Shown here: positions 1 to 6,466 of the stretch, piece by piece
Layout of the letters: each line of letters opens with the position of its first letter
Numbering within the stretch: position 1 is the first letter of the stretch
DNA from: Armatimonadetes bacterium UBA5419
Lineage (GTDB): Bacteria; Armatimonadota; UBA10988
NCBI GenBank assembly: GCA_002409445.1
Contig: DHNJ01000061.1
Location: 2,217-10,235 of the forward strand
Direction of reading: 5' to 3'
DNA length: 8,019 nucleotides
Program-made: the position numbers and the translations under genes
Notes under the pieces: generated by a model
Database searches by the model: none
What the model was told of the DNA's origin: nothing
The model's input: only the letters and a program-made list of their open reading frames with translations

Positions 1-1852
1 AGGCCAGCCCGGCGGCCAGCGCCGCGTTGGTCAGCAGCCACGCCAGCGGGCCCCAGCCCAGCAGGCCGACCGTCGCCGCGCCCGCGGCGTAACCCGCGCA
101 GACTCCGGCCAAACCCGGCCGCAGCCCGCGCACGCCCCAGAGGCCCGCGAGCATCAGCAATGGCCAGACCGCCGCGCCCACCAGCGGCGTGACCCAAGCG
201 CCGGCGAACCCGGTGCCCACGCAGGTCAGCAGCACGATCGGCAGTGCACCACCCAGCCAAAACGCCGGTCGGCGCACCAAGCCCAGGGCCAGCCCGAGCA
301 GCGCCAATGCTAGCCCTGCCAACGCCAGCGGCGCGCGCGGCGGCACCAGCGGAGCCCGTGGCATGGGTGCGACGGCTGCCCGCGCGGTCGTGTCAGCCGA
401 CTTCACGCCGACCGCCGCGGCCGCGTTGATCAGCCCGGCACCGTACTTCTTCTTGTCGCCCTTGTTGGTCGCGGTGCGCTGCAGGGTAGCCTTGATACCC
501 GCGGGGCCCTTGGTCCCCGACTCCCAGATCAGCGCCGCCACACCGGCGACATGCGGCGAGGCCATCGAGGTGCCCTGCCAGAACTCGAAGACGTCCTGCT
601 TGCCGAAGACGGTGTTCTGCAGCACGCCGTTGGCCCGCTCGGAGGGCGAGCGGTAGTTGCCGCCCGGCGCGGCGACCGCGACTTCCTTGCCCCAGCTCGA
701 GTAGAACGACAGGTTGCCGTCCGGCCCGACCGCCGAGACCGCGATGCACTCGGGATAGGCCGCCGGGAAGCCGACGCCCTCGCGCGAGCTGTTGCCCGCC
801 GCGCAGACGATGGTCACGCCGCGCTGGTTGGCATAGGTGCAGGCTCGGGCCAGGACCGTGCTCGCGCGCGGGCCGCCCAGGCTCATGTTGATGATATGCG
901 CGCCGTTGTCCACGGCGTAACGGATCGCGTCGGCGATGTCGCTAACCATGCCCGAGCCGTGCTCGGTGAGCACCTTCAGCGGCATGATCGACGCGTTGTA
1001 CGCGACGCCGGCCGTGCCGTGGCCGTTGTTGGTTGCCTGGGCGATCGTCCCCGCGACGTGCGTCCCGTGGCCGTGGTCGTCGTAGGCGGCCTTGGTCTTG
1101 TTCACGAAGTCATACGGCTTGACGAACTTCACGCCCTTGAGGTCGCTAGCGGCGGGGATATCGCCCTTGGCCTCAAACGCGCAGCCGGTGTCGATCACCG
1201 CGACCACCGCGCCCTCGCCCGTGGCCTTCTCCCAGGCCTGGGGCATGCCGATTAGCTTCATGTGCCACTGCTCGGGATAGCGTGGGTCGTTCGGCTCGAA
1301 CGCGGAGCGACGACCGCCGGCGACCAGCGGGCCGGGCACCCCGATGCGCCAGCCGAGCAGCTGCATCTCGAAGTCCTCTTCGGCCACCTCTACGCGCGGG
1401 TCTGCCTGCAGCCGGGCCAGCACCGCCGCGCGGCGCTCGGGCGTCAGCAGGCCAGCGTCCGCCACGGTCAGCCGGCGCGGCGCGGCGCTCGGGCTGTTGG
1501 CCGTGAAGGCCAGACCCAGACCGCGGCCCAGCGCGTCGATCTCCGCCCAGGCGACCTCGTCGTAAAAGTCGACAACAAGGCCGCGGGCCTCGACCCGTGC
1601 GACGGCCGCCGGCTGCGGCGCCTCCGCCGGGCGAGCCAGGTGCCGTGGCATGAACAGCGAGAACAGCAGCAGGCCGGCCATCAATAGCAGCAACAGCCCG
1701 GCCAGCAGCCGGATCTGCGGTGGCTCCTCGTCGTTGACCAGCGTGCGCCACCAGCGCCGCAGACCCAGGGCCGCGCCGATAAAGCCGAACACGCGCCACA
1801 GGAAATTGAGCACCTCGCGCACGCCGCTGGCCCGAGTCAATGGCTTGAACAC
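1..1852 (-). CDS. Membrane-anchored subtilisin-like (S8) serine protease, 3' end outside window
   Basis: Predicted secreted-side serine endopeptidase, at least 617 residues, open through the window edge. Residues 187-198 (PNDPRYPEQWHM) open a typical S8 domain. The triad is visible as VIDTG (Asp221), HGTHVAG (His262) and GTSMASPH (Ser429), with the oxyanion Asn354 in CAAGNSS. Residues 84-165 look like an I9-type inhibitory propeptide, ending in a DPRVEVAEED stretch. The N-terminus has a hydrophobic or amphipathic segment (13-31), a basic patch (R32, R33, R36) and a leucine-rich membrane segment (49-68). This suggests a signal anchor with the protease outside. After the catalytic domain and a proline-rich linker (496-508) come hydrophobic stretches near 507-526, 530-554, 557-574, 580-600 and 602-617, so the C-terminus looks polytopic. 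The GTG start is chosen because GGGAGGA lies 6 nt upstream and the start overlaps the preceding stop (TAGTG). The family assignment is firm; substrate and true length are unknown. Confidence 0.93.
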   Translation of the reverse strand, partial: MFKPLTRASGVREVLNFLWRVFGFIGAALGLRRWWRTLVNDEEPPQIRLLAGLLLLLMAGLLLFSLFMPRHLARPAEAPQPAAVARVEARGLVVDFYDEVAWAEIDALGRGLGLAFTANSPSAAPRRLTVADAGLLTPERRAAVLARLQADPRVEVAEEDFEMQLLGWRIGVPGPLVAGGRRSAFEPNDPRYPEQWHMKLIGMPQAWEKATGEGAVVAVIDTGCAFEAKGDIPAASDLKGVKFVKPYDFVNKTKAAYDDHGHGTHVAGTIAQATNNGHGTAGVAYNASIMPLKVLTEHGSGMVSDIADAIRYAVDNGAHIINMSLGGPRASTVLARACTYANQRGVTIVCAAGNSSREGVGFPAAYPECIAVSAVGPDGNLSFYSSWGKEVAVAAPGGNYRSPSERANGVLQNTVFGKQDVFEFWQGTSMASPHVAGVAALIWESGTKGPAGIKATLQRTATNKGDKKKYGAGLINAAAAVGVKSADTTARAAVAPMPRAPLVPPRAPLALAGLALALLGLALGLVRRPAFWLGGALPIVLLTCVGTGFAGAWVTPLVGAAVWPLLMLAGLWGVRGLRPGLAGVCAGYAAGAATVGLLGWGPLAWLLTNAALAAGLA

Positions 1853-2130
1853 TAGTCTTCCTCCCACTCACGCACTTCGGGGTGCCGTTCGAGGATGTAA
1901 TCGTGACGGTCCCGCGTCTCGCCGGTCCGCATGTCGAACAGCGGGTTGCCGCCAGCGTAGACCGTGTCCGGCGGATCGCCGAACTCATTGCGGCCGGTAG
2001 CCTTGATCCATCGCTCGATGCGCTCGATCAGCGCCCGCGCTGGCTTGTAGCGGCCCGTGCGCTCGTCGAAGTCGGCCGTGCCACCAGCCCACATGCGCTC
2101 GTCGTCGCCCTGCTTACCTTTCCTCGCCAT
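1852..2130 (-). other. Possible internal translation start giving the glycosyltransferase tail alone
   Basis: In frame within the glycosyltransferase gene, an ATG at 2130 (Met402) is preceded by AAGGA at 2138-2142 with a 7-nt spacer. The 92-residue product would start MARKGKQGDDE and contain both AGG-x3-FD-x-RTG repeats. It may be a small gene that fused to the glycosyltransferase, a tail also made separately, or simply a C-terminal domain with a chance ribosome site. I do not recognise the repeat. The sequence shows the site; that it is used is only inference. Confidence 0.3.
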
Positions 2131-3333
2131 GCCTTCGTCCTTCCGCCCTAGCACCTGCGCGTAGACCGCCCACGTCGCGCGCGCGGTCCGTTCCCAACTA
2201 TACTCTGCGGCCCGCGCCCGCCCCGCGTCAGCCAGGCGCTCAGCCAGCGCCGGCTCGTCGCAGACCCGCGCCAGCGCCGTCGCCCAGCCGTCCGCATCGT
2301 CGGGCGGCACCAACAGGCCCGCCTCGCCGACCACCTCGCTCAGGGCGCCGATCCGCGCGGCGATCACCGGCACACCGGCGGCCATCGCCTCCAGCGGCGG
2401 TAGCCCGAAGCCCTCGGCCAGCGACGGGAAGGCGAACGCCGTCGCCCCGGCATACAGCGCCGGCAGGTCCCCGTCGGCCACGCGCCCGAGCAAGCGCACC
2501 TGCTGTTGCAGGCCGCGCGCCAGCCAGTCGTCACACAGCCCCTCGCTGCTCCAGCTCAACGCACCAGCCAGGACCAACTGCGGCAGATCCAGCCCCAGTT
2601 CGGCCGCGCGCGACCAGGCGCGGAGCAAGACCGCGACGTTCTTCTTCGGCTCAACGTTGCCGACCCACAGGACATAACGCTTGGGCAAGCGGAATCGTTC
2701 GACCACGCGGGCGACATCGGCCTCGCCGGCCGCGGCGAAGCGCGGTTCGACACCCAGCGGCACCACAGTCAGGCGCGCGGCGGCCGCCGGCCAGCGTCGC
2801 GTGACCGCCTCCGCCACGGCCTCGCTCGGCACGACCACCGCCTCGGCCCGGCGCACGCAGTGGGGCAGCCAGAGGCCGTAGTTGAGGCGGTTGGCGCGGG
2901 TCGCGAGATCCGGGTTGTCCAGGGCAATCAGGTCGAACAGGCCCAGCACGCGTGGCAGCCCGCCCGCCAGCGGGCAGAGGTAGGCGGGGCTGTGCAACAG
3001 GTCGTCGCCCGCGGCCCGGGCCAGCCGGGCGAGGCTCAGCTGGCTCCAGGCCAGCCGCGCCAGGCGGTTGGCGTTGTCCAACGGCACCCGGCGCAGGGCG
3101 AGGCGGCCGGTGGGGTCCAGGCCGCCGGGGTGGAACTCGGCCTCGTAGGCGTCGAACCGTTCGCCGACGTAGGCCGCGAGGCGCGCTTGGGGCGGGGCGG
3201 TGGCGGCCAGGGCCGCGAGCGTGTGCGCGACGGCTCGCTCGACGCCCGAAAACCGGGCGCCGAGCAAGGTCGCATCAAACGCCACCCGCAACGGCGCGGA
3301 CGGCACCCCACGCTGGTCACCGGCCCCGCCCAT
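1852..3333 (-). CDS. GT4-family glycosyltransferase with duplicated C-terminal tail
   Basis: Predicted retaining GT-B glycosyltransferase (glycosyl transferases group 1), 493 residues from the ATG at 3333. The N-terminal Rossmann-like domain begins at LRVAFDATLLG. The C-terminal nucleotide-sugar domain shows VGNVEPKKN (N226, K230, K231) and the E-x7-E signature in AEGFGLPPLE (E307 and E315). The GT fold seems to end near residue 395. Residues 402-493 form a charged extension with two copies of AGG-x3-FD-x-RTG (416-427 and 460-471). Donor and acceptor cannot be told from sequence; polysaccharide, glycolipid or glycoprotein synthesis are all possible. The ATG lies 16 nt after the isomerase stop. 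It has no clear Shine-Dalgarno, so coupling by reinitiation is likely; a TTG at 3360 or a GTG at 3306 are alternative starts. The stop overlaps the GTG of the protease gene by 1 nt. Confidence 0.9.
   Translation of the reverse strand: MGGAGDQRGVPSAPLRVAFDATLLGARFSGVERAVAHTLAALAATAPPQARLAAYVGERFDAYEAEFHPGGLDPTGRLALRRVPLDNANRLARLAWSQLSLARLARAAGDDLLHSPAYLCPLAGGLPRVLGLFDLIALDNPDLATRANRLNYGLWLPHCVRRAEAVVVPSEAVAEAVTRRWPAAAARLTVVPLGVEPRFAAAGEADVARVVERFRLPKRYVLWVGNVEPKKNVAVLLRAWSRAAELGLDLPQLVLAGALSWSSEGLCDDWLARGLQQQVRLLGRVADGDLPALYAGATAFAFPSLAEGFGLPPLEAMAAGVPVIAARIGALSEVVGEAGLLVPPDDADGWATALARVCDEPALAERLADAGRARAAEYSWERTARATWAVYAQVLGRKDEGMARKGKQGDDERMWAGGTADFDERTGRYKPARALIERIERWIKATGRNEFGDPPDTVYAGGNPLFDMRTGETRDRHDYILERHPEVREWEED
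1859..1865 (-). promoter_or_regulatory. Shine-Dalgarno of the S8 protease gene
   Basis: GGGAGGA on the minus strand, 6 nt before the GTG start at 1852. It lies inside the last codons of the glycosyltransferase gene. It is what decides the GTG start, because no good ATG exists before the hydrophobic segments. Confidence 0.75.
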
Positions 3334-3349
3334 ACACTGGTGATCGAGG

Positions 3350-4111
3350 CTAGCGGCCAAGCAGCTCGCGCAGGTTGCGGTAGCTGATCGTCACGCTCTC
3401 GACCGGGTCGATCTGGGTCTGGTCTTGCTCCACGATCCAGGCCTTTACCGCGCCGCCTTCGGCCGCGGCGAAGATTGCGGGGAAGTCCATGATGCCCGTG
3501 CCCACCTCGGTGAAGGTCGGCGCGTCACCGGCGGTCATGTCCTTGATATGCACCAGCGGCAGTCGGTCACGGTACTTGGCAACATAGGCCGCGGGGTCCT
3601 GCCCGGCGAACTTGACCCAATAGGTGTCCAGCTCGACGGCCAGCAGGTCGGCCGGCGCGTTGTCGTAGAAGAGGTCGAGGCCCGGCACGCCGTTCTCCTC
3701 CACCTCGAACTCGAAGGCGTGGTTGTGGTAGCAGAGCGTCAGGCCAGCGTCCTTCAGCTTCGCGCCCAACTGCGCGAACCGCGCGCCCATCGCCTTCCAG
3801 CCCGCCGCGTCGCCGCGGTACTGCTCGCCCAGCCAGGGCACGACGACATACGGGTTGCCGATGCCGAGGTTGTAGTCGATAACCTTCTGCGTGTCGGCCT
3901 CGAGCTCCTCGAAACCAGTATGGCTGCCCAGGCACTGCAGGCCCAGGTCGCCGAGCAGGGCCTTCAACTCGCTCGCGCTCAGGCCGCCATTGCCGGCCAA
4001 CTCAATCGCGTCGTAGCCGATTTCGGCCACCTTGCTCAAGGTCCCGCGGAAGTCGGCGCTGCTGGCGTCGCGCAGGGTGTACATCTGTAGTGCGATAGGG
4101 ATCGTCGACAT
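3350..4111 (-). CDS. Sugar phosphate isomerase/epimerase, xylose-isomerase-like TIM barrel
   Basis: A 253-residue protein of the AP-endonuclease-2/xylose isomerase-like TIM barrel family (the YcjR/IolE-like group), expected to be cytoplasmic and divalent-metal dependent. The N-terminus IALQMYTLRD (6-15) is typical. Later motifs are CYHNHAFEFE (127-136), ELDTYW (160-165), PLVHIKDM (185-192) and IVEQDQT (226-232). By family analogy, Asp162, His188 and Glu228, with a Glu near 134-136, are the likely metal ligands. The substrate is not predictable; relatives epimerise or isomerise keto-sugars and inositol derivatives. The ATG at 4111 is chosen because GGAGAGG (4121-4127) lies 9 nt upstream. An upstream TTG/ATG extension to 4153 lacks family similarity. 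It sits 68 nt downstream of larE and 16 nt upstream of the glycosyltransferase, so it is probably in the same transcript and may act in sugar supply. Confidence 0.88.
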   Translation of the reverse strand: MSTIPIALQMYTLRDASSADFRGTLSKVAEIGYDAIELAGNGGLSASELKALLGDLGLQCLGSHTGFEELEADTQKVIDYNLGIGNPYVVVPWLGEQYRGDAAGWKAMGARFAQLGAKLKDAGLTLCYHNHAFEFEVEENGVPGLDLFYDNAPADLLAVELDTYWVKFAGQDPAAYVAKYRDRLPLVHIKDMTAGDAPTFTEVGTGIMDFPAIFAAAEGGAVKAWIVEQDQTQIDPVESVTISYRNLRELLGR

Positions 4112-4179
4112 AGTCCTAGACCTCTCCGGCCACCGCCTCGCGGCGCCGTGCACAGTCTAGCACCCCGCGTGACCCCTTT

Positions 4180-5031
4180 CTACCCCTCGGCCGTCGACGG
4201 CGAGTCCACCCGCCCGCCCGCCAGCGCGCTGAGCCCGCCGCTGCGGAAGCCGGCCAGGTCGGCGGTCACGTGGAGGAAGCCGATCTGCCGCAAGCCCTCG
4301 GCCAGCCGCGCCGCGCGCTCCGGCTCCACCAGCCGCGGCAGGTCCTCCGGCCGCACCTCGATCCGCGCGATCTCGCCGTGGTGCCGTACGCGATACTGCC
4401 GGAAGCCCTCGGCCACCAGCAACTCCTCGGCCGCCTCGATCTGGCCCAGCCGGTCCAGTGTGACCTCTTGGCCGTGGGGCACGCGCGTCGCCAGGCAGGC
4501 GAAGCTTGACTTGTCGGCGGTCGGCAGGCCGTAGCGCCGGCTCAGCTCGCGGACCTCGGGCTTGCTCAGCCCCGCCTCGGCCAGCGGCGCAATCCAGCCG
4601 GCCTCATCCGCCGCCTGCTTGCCCGGCCGGTAGGCCTGCGCGTCGTCGGCGACCTCGCCGTGGACGATGCAGGTCGCGCCCTCGTTCGCCGCGACCTCGG
4701 CCAGCAGCCCGGCCAACGCCCCCTTGCAGTAGTAGCAGCGGTCGACCGGGTTGGCCCGGAACTCCTCGCGTTCGGCGACCGCGTTGGCCGAGACGACCAC
4801 GTGGCGGATGCCGATCAGCGCGGCGATCGCGCGCGCCTCCTCAACCTCCCGGCGCGGCACGACGGCCCAGTCGGCGGTCACCGCGACCGCCTGGCCGACC
4901 AGCACCTCGTGGGCCACCGCCGCCAGCAGGCTGCTGTCGACCCCACCCGAAAAGGCCACCGCCACCCGCCCCAGCTCGGCCAGCTGCGCCTGCACCTGGG
5001 CCAGCTTATCGTCGATCGTCTGCACACTCAC
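4180..5031 (-). CDS. larE: LarE: ATP-dependent sulfur transferase for nickel-pincer cofactor synthesis
   Basis: A 283-residue PP-loop ATP pyrophosphatase of the LarE family. In the lactate racemase pathway LarE adenylates the carboxylates of the pyridinium dicarboxylate nucleotide made by LarB and inserts sulfur; LarC then inserts nickel. The PP-loop SGGVDSS is at 28-34. Other family marks are PRREVEEA (59-66), CYYCKG (99-104), ADDAQAYRPG (128-137) and FACLATRVPHG (177-187). Cys99, Cys102 and Cys179 are all present, the pattern linked to the [4Fe-4S]-dependent LarE type rather than the single sacrificial cysteine of the Lactobacillus enzyme. After the conserved TAD (52-54) it has Trp where I recall Ser in many relatives. 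The GTG at 5031 is chosen because GGGGAG (5040-5045) lies 8 nt upstream and the protein then begins like other LarE. An in-frame ATG at 5076 would add 15 residues without a ribosome site. No larA, larB or larC is in the window. Confidence 0.92.
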   Translation of the reverse strand: MSVQTIDDKLAQVQAQLAELGRVAVAFSGGVDSSLLAAVAHEVLVGQAVAVTADWAVVPRREVEEARAIAALIGIRHVVVSANAVAEREEFRANPVDRCYYCKGALAGLLAEVAANEGATCIVHGEVADDAQAYRPGKQAADEAGWIAPLAEAGLSKPEVRELSRRYGLPTADKSSFACLATRVPHGQEVTLDRLGQIEAAEELLVAEGFRQYRVRHHGEIARIEVRPEDLPRLVEPERAARLAEGLRQIGFLHVTADLAGFRSGGLSALAGGRVDSPSTAEG

Positions 5032-5039
5032 TGTGTCAA

Positions 5040-5045
5040 CTCCCC
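5040..5045 (-). promoter_or_regulatory. Shine-Dalgarno deciding the larE start
   Basis: GGGGAG on the minus strand, 8 nt before the GTG at 5031. The alternative ATG at 5076 has no comparable site. Confidence 0.6.
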
Positions 5046-5072
5046 ACGCCACAGCCCCTGTCTCGCCTACTT

Positions 5073-5084
5073 GCATCGTGATGC
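5073..5084. repeat. Short palindrome in the larE/murC spacer
   Basis: GCATC, a GT centre and GATGC: perfect 5-bp arms. It sits midway between the divergent starts. It could be an operator half, but short palindromes also arise by chance. Confidence 0.35.
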
Positions 5085-5102
5085 ACCGGGCACTCGGTGT
5101 TA

Positions 5103-5117
5103 CCATGCCGGGCATGG
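5103..5117. repeat. Palindrome covering the murC start
   Basis: CCATGC, a CGG loop and GCATGG: perfect 6-bp arms that contain both candidate murC start codons (ATG 5105 and ATG 5114). In RNA it could form a small hairpin over the start. Whether it regulates anything is unknown. Confidence 0.4.
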
Positions 5118-6466
5118 CCACCGAACACGTCTTCGTCTTGGGTATGGGCGGCACCATCATGAGTGCCATCGCCAGCCTCTTGCACGACCAGGGGTACCGC
5201 GTCTCCGGCTCCGACCTGGCCGCCTCACGGTACACCAGGGCGCTCGACCCGGCGATCACCCTCTACGAGGGCCACCGCGCCGAGAACCTACCCGCCGACA
5301 TCGCCTGGGTGACCCTCTCGGACGCCGTGCCCAAGGACAACCCCGAACTGATCGAGGCCCGTCGGCGCGGTCTGCCGATCCGCTCACGCGCCGAGGTCAT
5401 CGCCGAGTTCACCGCGCCGTACAAGACCATCTGCGTCGCCGGCACCCATGGCAAGACTTCGACCTGCGGTCTGATCTCCGTCGGGCTGATCGAGTCCGGG
5501 CTCGACGCGGGCTACCTGATCGGCGCCGACTCCATGAACTACGGCCCGAACTACCGCCGCGCCGGCGGCGACTGGATGGTCATCGAGGCCGACGAGTTCG
5601 CCCGCGCGCTGGTCCACCTGCGCCCGACCGTCGGCATCGTTACCGCCCTGGAGATGGACCACCCGGACGTGTACCGCGACTGGGAGGACTACCAGAGCGT
5701 CTTCCGCACCTTCGTCGGCCGCATCGACCCCGACGGCCTGCTGCTGCTCGGCGCCGACTGCCCCGCCGCCCGCAGCCTGGCCCCCTACGCCCGCTGCCGC
5801 GTGCAGACCTACGGCTACGCTGCGGACGCTGACTGGCGCCTGGGCTGCCGCTGCGCGATCAACAACGGCATGACCGCCACGGTCTACGGGCCCGGCGGGC
5901 TCGAGGTCGAGCTGGTCATCGGCGTGCCGGGCGACCACATGTTGCAGAACGCCGCCGCGGCGCTCGCCGCCTGCATCGAGACGGGCCAGGACCCGGCCGC
6001 CGTGGGCCGGGCGCTGCGCGCCTATCAGGGCATGGGGCGGCGCTTCGAGCGGCTGATCGACCAGGGCGGCATCCTGGTCGTCGATGACTACGCCCACCAC
6101 CCCGCCGAGGTGCGCACCACGGTCGCCGGCGCCGCGCGGCTCGGCCGGCGGCTGCGGGTCGTTTGCCAGCCGCACCAGATCTGCCGCACCAAGCTCCTGC
6201 TCGACGACTACGCCGGCGCCTTCGCCGCGGCCGACGAGGCCTACCTGGTCGACATCCAGCGTTCCCGCGAGGACGACGACCCCAGCTTCACCGCCGCCCA
6301 GGTCGCCGCGGCGGCGGGCGACGTCGAGTACCTCGGCGACCTCGACGCCGCCTTCGAGCGGCTCACGAGCACCGCCGGCGAGGACGAGGTCTGGCTCTGC
6401 CTCGGTGCGGGGACGAGCTCCAAGCTGGCCCAGCGCCTGGCCGCCTGGGTCCAAGCGGAGCGCTGA
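5114..6466 (+). CDS. murC: UDP-N-acetylmuramate--L-alanine ligase (MurC-type Mur ligase)
   Basis: A 450-residue cytoplasmic Mur ligase that, if MurC, adds L-alanine to UDP-MurNAc with ATP, the first peptide step of peptidoglycan synthesis. The N-terminal Rossmann domain shows VLGMGGTIMSAIA (8-20) and VSGSD (30-34). The ATP loop GTHGKTST is at 110-117. The central domain has EADEFA (158-163) and LEMDHPDVY (179-187). GMGRRFE (306-312) and DDYAHHPAE (324-332) mark the C-terminal domain, followed by a QPHQICRTK stretch. Length fits MurC. The recycling ligase Mpl is a related alternative, but its longer length and typical EADEYD motif argue against it. The start is uncertain: ATG 5114 gives MATEHVFVLG, ATG 5105 adds MPG, and neither has a clear Shine-Dalgarno, so leaderless or hairpin-affected initiation is possible. 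The stop overlaps the next gene's start (TGATG). Confidence 0.88.
   Translation: MATEHVFVLGMGGTIMSAIASLLHDQGYRVSGSDLAASRYTRALDPAITLYEGHRAENLPADIAWVTLSDAVPKDNPELIEARRRGLPIRSRAEVIAEFTAPYKTICVAGTHGKTSTCGLISVGLIESGLDAGYLIGADSMNYGPNYRRAGGDWMVIEADEFARALVHLRPTVGIVTALEMDHPDVYRDWEDYQSVFRTFVGRIDPDGLLLLGADCPAARSLAPYARCRVQTYGYAADADWRLGCRCAINNGMTATVYGPGGLEVELVIGVPGDHMLQNAAAALAACIETGQDPAAVGRALRAYQGMGRRFERLIDQGGILVVDDYAHHPAEVRTTVAGAARLGRRLRVVCQPHQICRTKLLLDDYAGAFAAADEAYLVDIQRSREDDDPSFTAAQVAAAAGDVEYLGDLDAAFERLTSTAGEDEVWLCLGAGTSSKLAQRLAAWVQAER

Larger units (their letters stand above)
5032..5113. promoter_or_regulatory. Divergent larE/murC intergenic region
   Basis: This 82-nt spacer must drive both larE (minus) and murC (plus) unless one is read from elsewhere. 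I see no convincing -35/-10 pair for either direction. It contains a GCATC-GT-GATGC palindrome and, at the murC start, a CCATGC-CGG-GCATGG palindrome, listed separately. Its role as a promoter region is inferred from gene layout only. Confidence 0.45.

Noticed and set aside
551..1255. Long plus-strand open frame (234 codons) opposite the S8 protease
   Set aside because: It is antisense to the catalytic core with all triad motifs on the minus strand. Its product is Arg/Ala/Val-rich without motifs, as expected from GC-rich codon bias.
1173..1988. Minus-strand open frame of 271 codons spanning the GT4/S8 junction
   Set aside because: It is in a different frame from both real genes, gives a low-complexity Arg/Gly/Ala protein, and crosses the well-supported TAGTG junction.
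2506..3387. Plus-strand open frame of 293 codons opposite the glycosyltransferase
   Set aside because: It is Gln/Arg/Gly-rich, has no recognisable domain, and lies fully antisense to a clear GT4 gene.
3425..4090. Plus-strand open frame of 221 codons opposite the isomerase
   Set aside because: It is antisense to a gene with complete TIM-barrel motifs, and its own product has no motif.
4112..4179. Possible promoter (TAGACT as -10) or terminator between larE and the isomerase
   Set aside because: No matching -35 at proper spacing and no stable hairpin with a U-tract; read-through from larE is simpler.
5034..5039. TTGACA on the minus strand as a larE -35 box
   Set aside because: No -10 box lies 16-18 nt downstream, and the site falls between the Shine-Dalgarno and the GTG start of larE.
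4751..5113. Upstream in-frame extension of murC
   Set aside because: It runs antisense through larE and shows no Mur ligase similarity. The Rossmann motif starts a few residues after ATG 5114.
5384..6454. Minus-strand open frame of 356 codons opposite murC
   Set aside because: It is a Gly/Ala/Val/Asp-rich shadow of the murC codons with no domain and no ribosome site.
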